The notes under the pieces: model-generated
What the model was told of the DNA's origin: nothing
Seen by the model: the letters and a program-made list of their open reading frames with translations, nothing else
The model's database searches: none
In this document: positions 47,659-61,127 of the stretch, in pieces
Layout: the number at the start of each line of letters is the position of its first letter
How positions within the stretch are numbered: position 1 is the first letter of the stretch
Position numbers and translations under genes: made by a program
Assembly (NCBI GenBank): GCA_905250075.1
Contig: CAJNOP010000015.1
Location: 3,206,344 to 3,270,343 of the forward strand
DNA length: 64,000 nt
Source: Rotaria sp. Silwood1
Lineage: Eukaryota > Rotifera > Eurotatoria > Philodinida > Philodinidae
Reading direction: 5' to 3'

Positions 47659-50600
47659 ATGATGCAAATTATTGTCGATCGAATTCGTGCTACATTACCA
47701 TCTGTTAATGACGATATTCTTGGTTATATCACTGGTTAATAATTTCTTTCTATTCATAAAATAATATTTATTATTATTTCTTTTTTCTTTAGATATTTTA
47801 AAAACAAATAAAACTGATTATACTGATTATCAAGAAGTAGACGATGCTCTAAGACCTATATTTGAAGAAATAGCTCATAATGAAATAGAACAAGAAGCAA
47901 TTACTGAACTTTGTCAATTTGTTAGTGATCAATTAAAATTGTAAGAAATAATTTGAAGAATAACAAAATTAGAAAAAAACAACAAAAAAAGAAAAATTCT
48001 TTATTTATTTATTTTTCTTCTAGAGAAACATTATCTGATGAAAATGGTTTAACTCATGAACCAAAAAAATTATCAGCACCTGTTTTAATTGGTCATTATT
48101 CAGGTTCATCGTTTGATGAAGTATCATCGGCTTTATTTAATATTTCTGATCGAACATTTATTAAACCAACAAATGAAACAACAACTGTATCACAAAAGAA
48201 ACTTGAAAAAGCAGAAGCTAAACTTCGTGAAAAACAAGAAAAACGTGCACGAGATGGTGTAACAAATGGTGAAAATAAGTATGTTTAAATTAATTTTGAT
48301 TTAATTTTGATTTATTTGAATATTTAGAGAACAAGCACGTCTTGAAGATGCTGTTGTTAGTCAAGCAACTAATAAACGATTACTTGCCGATAATGAAAAT
48401 AGTGATTCAACAAATAAATCGTAAGTTAAGTAAGAAAAAATGAAATTTTTTTTATTGATATCATATTTTATTTTTAGATATGATGTTCATATTGATAATT
48501 TCGATGTATCCTATGGAAATAAGTAAGATCAATGTTTTCTTTTTTTTTTTTTGCTGAATAATTGTTCAATTTTTATTTTTATTTTTTAAATAGAATGTTA
48601 ATTCTTGGTGGTACTCTTGATCTTATTTATGGTCGTCGTTATGGTTTTGTTGGTCGAAATGGATTAGGTAAATTAAGTTTTATATGATGATATTGATAAG
48701 TCAGAGTTTTTTATTTTTATTTTTATAGGTAAATCAACTTTACTTCGTGTAATAGCTAAGTAAGTTTTGATCGAATTCTTTATTTTTGTTAAATAATCAG
48801 TTGAGATTGAATTGTAGAAATTAAAAAGAAAATTTTCGAAGATGATAATCTTATTTCAATCTTGTGGAAACTATTGTAGTTAATGAAAAATTAATTCTGA
48901 CTCTTTCAGAACAATATTAACGGTATCTGAAACAACGTAAAAGTGTTTTATAGAGATTCTTAGCATAGAAGTTGATAGGTTTTTGTCAAAAATTAACTTT
49001 TAATTTTAATCATTCTCATGAAAAATTTCTTCAATGAGTTGCTTGTTCTATTCAAGTACTCCTTGAAAATTTCATTATTATAGCTATTAGTGAAACGGAG
49101 ACTTGTGCAAAGACCGTCCCCAATATTCTATTAACGCATATTTAATATTTTTTGAATTTCAACGGACAGTCGATAATAGATAGCCTGCTATAATGATAAT
49201 TATCGATAGTTAACATGATTAGTCAGTATTGTCCAAGTAGCGTCACAGCAAGTTTTAGTATTGTTTTATCAAATCCGACTATTTTCTCGAAGTAGACTGA
49301 AATAGTCGAAATGAATCTAGGAGCATCGTAGTTTTATCATATATTCACTGTTATCCTATACGTACAACTTCAGACCAGTGAAATACTCAACCTAAGACCA
49401 ACGCTCACCATTGCACCTCTAGCTCTGTGTTTTTTTTGGTATTGTCTAGTTTCAAGCTGGAAAAATTCAAAGACTCTACATATGATATTTACTGTATTAT
49501 TCGACATAAAATTTCTCTTGTTTATATTTTTGATTATCAGTCGAGAAGGTATTATTGAATAAAGTGTATTTCAAATTTTAAGACATGATATTTTTGAAAG
49601 TAATTTTTCTTATTCAAGAAATTTTTTTTCTATATTTAGTCGAAGTCTTGTACTTCCATCTCATCTCCGTATATTACATGTTGAACAAGAAATTGATGGT
49701 ACTGATACTATTGCTCTACAGAGTGTTCTCGAATGTGATGAACGACGGACAGCATTATTGAATGAAGAAAAAGAATTAAATAAAAGATTACATTCAACGT
49801 AAATTCTTTTTCATATATGATTATTCTTTTATTTTTAATTTATATCGTACGATTATTTCAGTAACGATTCATCAGTAGCTCACGATTCATTTATTTCAAA
49901 ACGTTTAGCAGCAATTTATACTGAATTAGAAACAATTGAAGCACATAAAGCTGAATCAAGAGCAGCAGTTATATTAAATGGTCTTGGTTTTACTAATGAA
50001 ATGCAATCCATGGCTACAAAGTAAAATTATTGATTTATCCTTATTTTTGTTTTTTTTTTAAAAGGTTTTTTGTTTATTTTAAAATAGACAGTTTTCCGGT
50101 GGATGGAGAATGCGTCTTGCATTAGCACGAGCTCTTTTTTCAAAGTAAACTTTTATATTTTAAAGATTTCTTTATTTTTTCTATTTTTTATCTATGATAT
50201 ATCTTTAGACCAGATCTTCTTTTACTTGATGAACCAACTAATATGTTAGATTTAAAAGCAATTATTTGGCTAGAAAATTATTTACAAACATGGAAAAGTA
50301 CTGTCTTAGTTGTTTCACACGATCGAACATTTCTTAATACTGTTGCAACAGATATTCTACATTTATATTCACAAAAACTTGATTCATATAGGTGAATATA
50401 AATGAAAAGTTTATTAAGAAATAAACTTGCTCTCTTTTTTTTGTTAACGTAGAGGTAATTATGATACATTTGTAACAGCTCGAACAGAACGTCTTAAAAA
50501 TCAACAACGTGAATATGAAGCACAAAAAGAATATCGAGATCATATTCAGGTTTGTTTAGCAAATTCATTCATTTTCTGTCAATAGATACTATTAACTGCC

Positions 50601-52737
50601 AGTTGGAAAGAGAATTTTCTCCATTTTCATGCGAAAATATGACATTGAAGAGACCGTAAACTTATTCCCTACACAACATGGAAACTCATAAGATCCAAGT
50701 GTATTTATTATGGTGCTATCTTTTCAACAGAGAAAAATGAGAATTTTTAAAAGACTTACAGACCACAAAAACTGGAGAAAGAGGTTTTTATAGAACTTAG
50801 GTTGTAATATTTTCAATTCTATGCGCGATAGTTGTCAGAATCGTATGAATACTCTAATTGTCGAAATAAGAATGAGGCAACAGATCTGTTATCTAGAATT
50901 AATCGTAGCCTTTCTCAACAGCAATAGGAAAACTGATTTTTGAATTTCAACTTGATTGTTCGTACAAACGAGCCAATCTAATGATCTGAGTTCAGTATAG
51001 ATGCATATCAAAAGACTTATTCCTACACAAAGTTTCAAGTCAAAATTCGAAAATCCGTTGTACTATTATCATAGCATTCATTATAAAAATATCGTAAAGT
51101 GCAGTTTCTCCTCAGAAATAAGCTAAGGACATATAATACACATAGTCTCGACTCAAAAACGATTAAACTGTCAGAGAACGTTCTTTGTTAGTTCAGCACC
51201 TGCTCGGATCTTAATCGAAAAATTTTACTAATTCGATATATGAGTAAATAGTTGACCGGTATGGAATCTGTATCTAGTACCATGACATGACGAAGCTTTC
51301 GATACTGATCAAACATGAACGAGACTATTTTGTTCATATCCAGTATTAGTAATATCGGTTATCCTATTCTATAATCTTGATATAGATCATGAAATAATAG
51401 AAATAGGACTATTAAAAATGTTTGAAAGATATAAACAGTAGATAAATATATGATCGATACTATGCCTATCTATTATGTAGATCTGAATTTAAAATTTTGT
51501 TAACAGAATTCTAATGTTAGCTGGGTTTTTGATTGCTTAGAGTTTAATTTGATTTCCAATATTTATTTATCGTCTAATCAATGAATAATTATCATATGTT
51601 AGTTATTGCATATACAACTTCTATCATTCTTTCATAGGTATTTATTGATCGATTTCGTTATAATGCTAATCGTGCTGCACAAGTACAAAGTAAACTTAAA
51701 TTATTAGAAAAATTGTAAGTTATTGATTTTTCTTTTTCATAAAATCTAATTGAATAGAAATATTTCTTCTATTAAATTAGACCTGTTTTACGACCAGTAG
51801 AAAAAGAACATGAAGTACATTTTCGTTTTCCTGAACCTGAACCCCTGAATGGAACAATTTTACAATTAGATGATGTTGCATTTACTTATTCAAAAGATAG
51901 CCCAATGATATTAAGTAATGTAAATTTATCAGCTAATTTATCATCACGTATTTGTATTATGGGTGAAAATGGTTCTGGTAAGAAATTAATTAATTTGTTT
52001 TTTTTTGCGTATAGTTAATATTCTTTTTAAGGTAAAACAACTCTATTAAAATTATTAGTTGAAGAATTAGAACCAACCAAAGGACAACGACATGGTCATA
52101 GAAATTTAGCAATTGGTTATTTTACACAACATTTTGTTGATCAATTACCAATGAATATTAATTGTGTGGAAGTTTTACAATCGAAATTTCCTGGTAATAT
52201 GATTAATTTTTATATTTTCTTCATTCTATAATAATTTTCTTTTAGGTAAATCTGTTGAACAATATCGAACAGAATTAGGTCGTTTTGGTATCAGTGGTGA
52301 TACAGCATTACAAACAGTGATGAGTTTATCAGGTGGACAAAAATGTCGCGTTGCATTTAGTTTAATGTGCATGAAAAAGTAAGAAAATCATGTATTTTTT
52401 CGTATGAAATATTATTTCAAAATATTCTTTTAGTCCACATATTCTTGTACTTGATGAACCGACAAATCACCTTGGTAAAATTAAAAATTAGTTTCGTTGA
52501 ATAATATGTATATATATATATATATTTCTTTTGTCTTCAATAGATATGGAAACAATTGAAGCATTATCTGAAGCAATAAAAAAATTTCAAGGTGGAGTTG
52601 TACTTGTATCACATGATGAATTACTTATTAAACGTATTTGTACGGAAGCATGGTTATGTCGTAATGGAAGTGTAATTGCACTTGAAAATGGTTTTGAACA
52701 ATATAAGAAATTAATTGAAAGCGAATTACAATATTAA
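47659..52737 (+). CDS. ABCF3: ABCF3 (GCN20-type) ATP-binding protein
   Basis: Soluble twin-ATPase ABC protein of subfamily F, relative of yeast Gcn20, which works on ribosomes in translation control. Exons: 47659-47734, 47793-47940, 48024-48278, 48328-48420, 48478-48522, 48594-48667, 48729-48759, 49640-49798, 49862-50020, 50088-50144, 50209-50391, 50453-50549, 51638-51714, 51781-51977, 52032-52193, 52246-52378, 52434-52474, 52544-52737. They join in frame to 726 aa, close to human ABCF3 (709 aa). The N-terminus ([20 protein letters not shown]) and [17 protein letters not shown] match the ABCF3-specific extension. First ATPase: GRNGLGKST Walker A, FSGGW signature, [12 protein letters not shown]alker B. 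Second: [25 protein letters not shown]. No transmembrane segments. Two long introns (48760-49639, 50550-51637) stand among very short ones. The start is the first of two adjacent ATGs; initiation at the second would drop one residue. Confidence 0.96.
50560..51200. repeat. Foldback family member in an ABCF3 intron
   Basis: Fills much of the 1.09 kb intron 50550-51637. The right end, reverse-complemented, reads GAACTAACAAAGAACGTTCT, then TTTTTGAGTCGAGACTATGT, matching the terminal block of the copy at 5465-6115 (ACTAACAAGGGAGCATTCTC, AGTCGAGTATATG). The left arm is more decayed. Boundaries approximate. Confidence 0.5.
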
Positions 52738-54447
52738 AATAACGATCAACGGTTTATTTGTTATTTTTCTTTTGTTTGAATAAATCAGAAAAAAAGCCGA
52801 CAGAGAGAAAAGAATCAACTGGAAAAAAAATCGAATGAATTATATTTTCAAAAATAAATATTTTTTATTAATATATTCATATTATTGATAATTAACAGCA
52901 TAAATATCAGGTGAAAAAAAAATGAAAGTAAGCTTTTTCAAGCTTTGAATAGCAACTTATATACCTGAATTTAACGACCAGATTTTTGGCAAAAAATATT
53001 TTGTTTCAGTTGCTAAATTCATCGAAAAATTTATTCACAAGATCAGCACTTTTATAGTAAAACATCATCTTTTTTGTAAAAATTGAAAAGAGTTGAATAA
53101 TAAATTATGTAACTTTTTTTGTTTGCTAAGCATTTTTTGAAAAGATGTCTTCATTAGAGTTGACTGCTACTTTTTTTTTCAATTATTTGATATCAACGAA
53201 ACTTTCAGAGAATGTTTTTATATGTCTGGAATATACACTAAGTTAGCATGAAGATGCGTGAATATTTCTAGACTGAGATACAAGTTTTCTAAAAACCTTG
53301 ATTTTGAAAGGTTTTATGCAGTTTCTTTGTCACAAAAGCATCGTGAGAGGAAAATAAAGATAAATTGTTTGAGTTAATGGGCAAAAATTGGAAAATACAT
53401 AAGATAATTTTAACAGCAGCTGGAAAAATCATTATTTTAAGTAAGAAAAATTTTTTATTTATCTATCAGTCGACGTTTCGAGCTTTCATGCTCATTTTCT
53501 CACTCAATCTTCATCGATTATAATTGTTCATAAATATACTATCTTACTTTTAGTTATAAATGATGAAATTTTTTTATGAAGACTTCAACATTTAGAATTA
53601 TTCAACATAAATCAATTTTTCAAAAATTTACATCATCATTTAAATGTCTTGTTCGTTTTGTTTATGTATCATAGCCACTAATTATGAAATTTTATATGCC
53701 TTTTACAATGATACATTCGTTGTACACTAAGACTAGTACTAAGTGTATGACTTCATTTTTTATTTTGTTAGTGGAGATGTCAGATTTGAAGTCTTGAAGT
53801 TCGCTGTTTTCTCTACTAGGGTTAAAACGATAGAATAGTCAAAATATCTTCTCTCTGACACAATACCATGTTCATTCTTCATATATATTAAGTCATGAAT
53901 AAACATAAACTACTTTATAGATTCATACATAAGTTGAAAGAAAAAAAAAAACATTAGAGAGACATTCTTATTAACAAATAGTACTAAGAGAAGTGTATAT
54001 GCTAATCAAAAGTATTTAGAAAATTTCAATCAAAGTCTTAATTCATTCATTTTGAGTGTTTCCGCTTACTAAGAGAAAAGATAATCAATGTCTAATGACT
54101 AATAAATAAGCAAAAACGAAAAGATGATTACACTTTAGCCAGATTCTTGAAAGACAAACACTATTTTATCTTCTATGGGATTCAATGATTTCTACATCAT
54201 CGTTCACTATTCATTGATAAATAGATAAAATCGAATCAAACTGAAATATAAAATTTATTTAGTTTGTAACGTGAAAACACACACAAATAAAGTTATATCT
54301 ATAAAGGTGAAAAGCATCGTTAGCGCGTGTTGTTCTTAATGTAGAAACAGAAACATAATTCCCGATATTCGTATAAGCAATGTGTAATACTATGAAATTA
54401 TAATAAATAAATATATATATATATAAAGCAACAAAAATCAAATTATA
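52738..54447. other. Convergent intergenic region between ABCF3 and CC2D1
   Basis: 3' flanks of two genes that face each other. No coding frame recognised. At about 53470-53500 there is a patch GTCGACGTTTCGAGC followed by TTTCATGCTCATTTTCTC, reminiscent of short motifs that recur in repetitive DNA of many invertebrates; only one copy is in this window. Confidence 0.45.
52779..52784 (+). promoter_or_regulatory. Candidate poly(A) signal of ABCF3
   Basis: AATAAA 42 nt after the stop codon at 52735-52737. Confidence 0.55.
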
Positions 54448-57400
54448 TCAAAATCTTGTTGATGATGGTTGCCCTGTAAGTGTATCAATCTAAAAGAAAA
54501 TAATATCATAACAAAAAACAAGAGACCGAATTAAATTCCGTTTACTTCTTTCATCACAAGTTTCTTTTTTGTTAAAGCAATATCAGCTTTTTTTGTTTCA
54601 CGTCGTTGATGATATTCACGTGCTTCTTGATCATAATAATCATTTAATTCTTCAAGACCTCGTACATGTTCTATAAAATAGAACAAAATCGAACAAACAA
54701 AAGAATTTTATTGATTCTACCTTGTACAGCTTGTTTTCCTCCCATACGTAAAAATTCGACTAATCGATCACTTTGTTCCTCGATTTCACGACGTTTCATT
54801 TTTAGTTGATGAAGTTGATCATGTGTAAGACGATCATGTAATTGTTCAATCTATTTTAATATATGACAAAAACAAGAAATCTTTTGACAAAATTTTTTTT
54901 GCCAAATATTTTAACAAACTTGTTGTTGAATAAGTGATGCTTCATAATTAAGTACTTGAACACTTTGTGGACTTGTTGATGTAGATGATGATGCTGGTTC
55001 TTGATGTTGATGTTTTCGTCGACGTTGACGATTAGTCAATTCAGATGCATTCGATTGACTATGCAATAATGAAGAAATCAAATATGAGAAAATAGAAAAA
55101 AAAAGAAATAGAAGGCATGCTGGGAAAGTAAAAGGCATGTCTGCATGCATGATTATCAAATCAACAAAGAATAGGTTTTTTCATATTCGACATCCTACTG
55201 CAATTAAATACCTGCTATCAACAACTTCATCATTATTTCTATTCTCGGCCATATTTATGGCCAACTGACCTAATATGTCGCCTGTAGGTATAAGACGAGC
55301 AATAGCAGTAATTGCTGGTGCAGAAGCTGCTGATGATCTGAATTATGTGTTTTAATTTAAAAAAAAATATAATAACAAAAGAAGAAAAAACAATAAATCT
55401 ACTATTGGATTATTCAAAACAACAATGATAGAACTCACTGAAAAAGGAAAACAGCAGCTTTTATTTGACTTACTTTGATGTTGATGATGATTTTGCGTGT
55501 GGAGACTTAAAAAAAACAAAAATATGAAATATAAATTCTATGAGAAATAATTTAAAATTTACAAATTCTTCAAAACGATCAATAACAAGCCATCGTTGTG
55601 GTAATATGTCTGATGCTTTTGTTTGTCCTAATGCTTCTTTGATACGTAATTTAACTTCTAATTTTCCTTCAATCTTTTTCTTATGTTCACTTTCATATAA
55701 ATCAACAGATTCATGTATTGTACAAGTTTGTTCTAATTCAGCTAATTTGATTGATGCTATACCTAATGGACGATCTGATCGAAGAAAACCGGCTTTATAA
55801 AAAACAGCTAATTTCAATTCTTTTCGATTCATTAAACGTCTAAATTTGGCATCATTCCGTTTGATATAAAATTTATGCAATGAATCAGGATATTCAGCAT
55901 TTACTGAACCAACGGCTAGACGAGTTCGAGCTGCTTGAGGAGTTTCAGTTGGATAAGGAAATTCGATGAATACATAAGTTTCAAGTGATGATGCTGATTG
56001 ACCTTGTGGAACGGGCAAATTAATACCACGAAGAATATTAACCTTAAAATAATGTTGTTTTTTTTTAATAATTAATACAATCTTCGTATATCATTTTCAA
56101 CAATTTTTGAAAAAAAATTAGTAAAAAATTAAGCCTAAGGTCTTTACACATATATATGTTCGTGTTTACAATACGAATAGAAAACTCCTGTGAGATATTT
56201 GTTGCGTAAAGTAAAAAACCATTGCTTAAAGTATAAAGGCTTTCTTCAAGCTAAAATAATTGAATATTTTTTAATTGCAATATCTTCTCAAGAATTAACC
56301 GAAGAGAAGAATGTGGACGAATGACTGTGGGTATTGATTTTCTCTTCATTGATACTCATACACTTGTCTCTACTAACATTTATCTAGAAAATTAAGTATT
56401 TTGTGAAAAATTTATCTGATATTCAAATGTACCTTACTAGGAACTAAGTGCTGAAAAAATAGATTCTTAAGCACTAAAATTCCTAAAAATTCACGTCCTT
56501 CTATTCTGGGATGGAGGAACAGGAGTGTCCACAGTTTATTTAATGCAAACACAAAACTAAAACAAACTTGACATTTTCTATTCATTAATATTTACCTCAA
56601 GATCATTGTCTCCTAAATCACTATTAACTTGTACAATAGTCATTTGTCTTCTTTCATAATGAAATAATGGTGGTTTTAAACCATGTTGAAAACATTGTCG
56701 TAATTTTTCTAAATCATTTGCACAACGTTGTTCAAGAACTTTATATTCATTTGTATATTTGACATTATTTATTCCTTCCATTTGTGAATATATTTGTTGA
56801 TTACGTGCACATAATTGAATTTGTTTAAGAAGATCTTCTTGTAAACGACGATAAATTGTATCACGATCTGAACGAGCTAAATCTTGTGTTAAATCATCAT
56901 CATCTATCATATCATTATCATCATCAGGTAATTTAGGTACCTAAAAAATACAACAATAAATAGGTTTGATTGAAAAAAAAATTAATAAATAATTTCCTAC
57001 TTGACTCATATCAATAGGTAAACCAGATTCAGCTGCTACAATCATTTGGTCAAGTCCTTTATAGGCAACAAGAAATTTTTTAGCTGTTTCAAGATCACCT
57101 ACAATTACATATTAAAATAAATATTTGTATAGCGGACATGATAAATTTCTGTGCATGTTTTAAATATACTTTACAAGTCAAAGATCAATTACAACAACTA
57201 AATTATAGTGCTAGTTACTTATGTTAATATTCATATTTCTCAATGAAGCATTTGCTAATATTTAATAGTACTAAAATAAATTTAGTGTCTTAACATAATT
57301 CAAAGCAGCTATTAGCTCAATCCTATGGGATTAAAATGTCAAACACAATGCTGCTGTTGTTTCAAAACATAGGAGGAGTGTTATACTCTATCTATGTATT

Positions 57401-59958
57401 TTAGGATACATTTTTTTGGCCATTCTTTTTAGTTAATCCATCAGGAAAAGCAATAAAGAAGTAGTTCATATATTATAATCAGACAATATTGACATATTAT
57501 CGGTGACGTGTCGTGACTAAGATACTTATATACATCAACATTCCTTTTCGGTTGTGTTTCACAAATCCTACATTTCATTTTTATATTAAAATCAATTTCT
57601 ATACCTTTTTGTTTAGCTTGTACAGCAAGTTTTTGAAATTTTTCTTGTTTAAGACGAAGTGTTTGAGCTTGTTGACTTTTTCTTGTACCTGACAAAGTAA
57701 AATTAACGAAAAGAACAAGAAGAAAAAATATTGCTAACTAATTGGATTAGTCGATGCTGCTATAGGTACTGTTCGTTGTTGTTGAGCTTGTGATGATCGT
57801 ACTTGTGTATTTGATGGTGCTGGTCTAGCTGCTGTAGCAGTTGAAGATGCTGCAACTGGTTGAGGTTTAGATTGTTGAACAGGAATCGGTGCAAAACCAG
57901 GTAAATCTGGTAATTCACTATAATTATATGGACGACCCTTTCGTGTAGCATCGATAGCTTCTTCATATTGCTATTGATAAAGAAAAGGAAACAAATCTTT
58001 AGAATGCTATAGATCCCACTTGTTTTTCATGGATAGTGATGGATTGCGCCCTTGCTACACATATTCTATTATTAAGGATACAAATCATCATTAGACTAGC
58101 TTCTTTCTGGTGGTAAAAAGAATAGTGGACAGTACTGCTACTCTATCCGTACCATGGAGAATCTTCTCAAATACAGACGAACGAGTTAATCTCTATAGTG
58201 TAACATCACATTTATCATCGCTTTTCGCTTTTAGACAACAAGAATAAATATCATGTTTTTCATCGTACTTATTTCATTAGACGAAACACCGTGAATCCTA
58301 CGTGTCGGCAGATGCATATCTATCTAAGTGAGACATAAAAATGAACATGTTTTTTAAAGACTCTTCTATGTTATGTTTACTTCCGACAACTGGCAGAAAG
58401 TTTATGAATCCATATTTTAGTGTATGATGTATCAAAAAAGAAAGCAAAGAAATTACTTTTGAAAGTCTTTCCATTCGTCTTGCTTTGGAATTATCTCCAC
58501 TTCTGGCTGCTTCTTCACCTCGTTTGGTTAACTCTTCATGCCGTTGTTGTAATGCTTCCATGATTGTACGAGGTTCAGGTGCTTTTACTATATTAAAAAA
58601 TTAATTTTACATCTCGAAAAAAACAAAAAAGAAGATTAGTACGCACAAGGTAAAGCTGGTGGTGGACCATCATCTTCTGGTACATTGTCATATGTTTCTC
58701 TATGCGTAGAAGAAGAAGAAACCGTAGATATAGCTTTACCTTGTAAAGTCTAAGAATTAATATAAAAAATTAAGAAACAGAATAAAATAATTGCTATACC
58801 CTCAATTGAATAATATATTCTTTAGCTTTTGCCATATCTCCTTGTTGTTTAGCTTGTAAAGCTAATGATTTAAGTCGTGCAATTTTAGAATCTGAATCTG
58901 TAGAAGTAGGTGGTGCTTGTGCTAAAGAATGTTTTTTAATATTTGATTATCGAATAATGAATTGAAAGTAACTTACGTTGAAATACAGCTGGATTATTAT
59001 TATTATTAGTTCGAATTGATGCTTGAGTTGGTGGTTGTGGTAAAGGTACAGCACGTGAACGTGGTGCAGCTGGTTGTTGTGGAGGAGAAGGAGCTCGCAC
59101 AGGTGTTTGTTGTGGTACAGATGCAGATTGAGAAGCAATAAAAACTTCAGGTGGAATTTCACTTTCATTAACTGGTGCACCAGCACGAGCTGATTGAAGT
59201 AATTCTTGAATAGTCTAAATACAAAAATTATAACTCTATTCAATCGAATATGGAATTATGTACTTTAAGTTGTCGATCTAAACGTCGAGATTTTGCAGCA
59301 TCACCACTTGCTTTTGCTGCTGCTAAAGCTTTAGCATACATTGATTGACGTTCTTCGAGTACAGACACTATATTACCACTGGATTTTGCTTGTGGTTGTT
59401 TTATTTGATCATTTCTTTCAGTCTCGATTTCATCTGTAATTTCATTCAATTCGGCCTATTAAAACTAATTTTTATACGAGAATATTTAATCAATAAACAA
59501 CTCACAAGAAGTTCGTCGTCATCAACATCAGATAATTCATCATCATTGATAGGTCGATCAATATCACGAAGAAGTTTATTTACATCGTTATGAAATAATT
59601 GAAGATCTTGTGCCATTCCACCTGTATGTATAGAAAATATCATTGATTACTCAACTATAAATTATTTTTTATTTTTTCAAATAACACACCTAACTTTCGT
59701 TGATCAGATTTTGAACCTCTCGATCTTTCATTGCCATCTTCACTGCCTTGTTGTAATCTTCGTAATTCGGCTTCAAGATCATCATCATCATCACCCATAC
59801 CTGATTCATCGAAATTTGGTATTTGAAAACCCATCTATACGACAAAATGAGATTTATTAAAAAATAATTCAGCAAAATAAGTAAGAAACCTGTTGCATGA
59901 GAGCTGCTCCACCTCCAGATTTTCTTGCTGGTTTGCTAACTTTACTACTTTTCGACAT
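54448..59958 (-). CDS. CC2D1: CC2D1 (Lgd/Freud-1) homologue, DM14 repeats plus C2 domain
   Basis: Homologue of CC2D1A/CC2D1B and Drosophila Lethal giant discs, which bind ESCRT-III CHMP4/Shrub and act in endosomal sorting of receptors such as Notch. Nineteen exons (minus): 59958-59890, 59834-59690, 59621-59506, 59455-59264, 59214-58977, 58921-58800, 58749-58647, 58587-58457, 57970-57739, 57688-57605, 57098-57001, 56940-56596, 56042-55563, 55505-55474, 55337-55212, 55058-54920, 54850-54721, 54670-54546, 54489-54448; 982 aa in frame. Four DM14-type units are seen: RQSMYAKALAAAKASGDAAK, KIARLKSLALQAKQQGDMAK, QRHEELTKRGEEAARSGDNS and the most canonical LAVQAKQKGDLETAKKFLVA, ending in AAESGLPIDMSQ. 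The DM14 blocks are separated by P/Q-rich linkers. The C2 domain runs ETYVFIEFPYP ... RWLVIDRFEEF with LNRKELK-like and RSDRPLGIASIKLAELE blocks. A short coiled coil (HVRGLEELNDYYDQEAREYH) closes the protein. Length agrees with human CC2D1A (951 aa). Start MSKSSKVSKPARK is the only in-frame ATG near the first exon. Confidence 0.94.
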
Positions 59959-60149
59959 TCTCGTAACAGAATATAAGTAAAAATGAATAAATCAATCAAT
60001 GAATAATATTAATGTACGTCTGAGTCATTTTTTCGGATTGGTTTATATAGTATAAAAAATTATCAGTAGATGTCTATAGTTGCCGAGGAACTATTATGAA
60101 AGAAAATTGCAGATGACTTTCTATCACTAAAGAAATATTTACTTTGAAA

Positions 60150-61127
60150 CAAACGGGTGGTCCAGATTAAACTGCCGGTTTTTGTGGACTACGTTTGAAT
60201 TTATCGTCTAGCCTTATTTAAAAAAAACAAAATATAGCATCGGATAGAGCAAACAGAGCTCCATATTTTTGTATAAGAAACTAAATTGACAGATGCTCTT
60301 TTGAAATTGGAAATTTCGAAAACTTGAGATGATTGAAAAGTAGCATTAGTCACTGACCTACTGCTAGTATCCATCTCAAACAAGAAAATGTGTAAGTATT
60401 TTTAGAATAGCTTTTGATAGAAACTAGATAGAGATCTGCTGTTTTCACCGTATAAAAGACAAGATGAAGCTGCATCGAATCGTGTATATCAGATTTTTCT
60501 AGCAAGTGCTCTCGGAGTTTACTATCAAGTTTGTTAAAAGCAGAATATTATTTCATATAAAAGTTTTATGATCTCAATTTTTAAAAGTGTACTAGAATCA
60601 TTAACGGAAGATCGATAAACTAAGTAGGTTTGATGTTGTAAGCTTCAGCTCATTATGAATCGTACCCATTTCACTACATGTTATCGGCAAATTTTTCATA
60701 AAAAATTGACTGTTTTTCTCATTTTTAACGAAAAACGCATCTTGAAAAACCTATCCAAAAGTCGGGATTTCTTAGAAAAATTCGCGAGACTACGAGCAAA
60801 CTTGCTAGAAAAATTCGGTATACACGATTCTCTACGGTGAAAACAGCAGGTCTCTATCTAGTTTCTATCAAAGGCTATTCTAAAAATACTCACACATTTT
60901 CTTGTTTGAGATGAATACTAGTAGGTCGGCGACCAATGTTACTTTTCAATCATCTCAAGTTTTCGAAATTTCCAATTTCAAAAGAGCATCTGTCAATTTA
61001 GTTTCCTATATAGAAATATGGAGCTCTGTTTGCTGTATCCGATGCTGTACTTTGTTTTTATATAAGATTAGACGATTAATTAAAACGTAGTCCACAAAAA
61101 CCAGCAGTTTAATTTGAACCACCAGTT
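60150..61127. mobile_element. Foldback (long terminal inverted repeat) element, well preserved
   Basis: About 980 bp with arms of roughly 330-380 bp that pair with near 90 percent agreement by eye. The left arm begins AAACGGGTGGTCCAGATTAA and the right arm, reverse-complemented, begins AACTGGTGGTTCAAATTAAA; both go on with ACTGC(C/T)GGTTTTTGTGGA, ACAGATGCTCTTTTGAAATT and AAACTAGATAGAGA. The centre (about 60530-60780) is unique and has no transposase. ACTTTGA stands directly outside both ends (60141-60147 and 61128-61134), consistent with a 7-bp target-site duplication. This is a non-autonomous DNA element; superfamily not recognised. It lies about 190 bp upstream of the CC2D1 start codon. Confidence 0.8.

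Noticed and set aside
60201..61090. Two similar frames containing FQSSQVFEISNFKRASVNLVSY, one on each strand
   Set aside because: They resemble each other only because they lie in the two arms of the foldback element at 60150-61127; not evidence of a gene.
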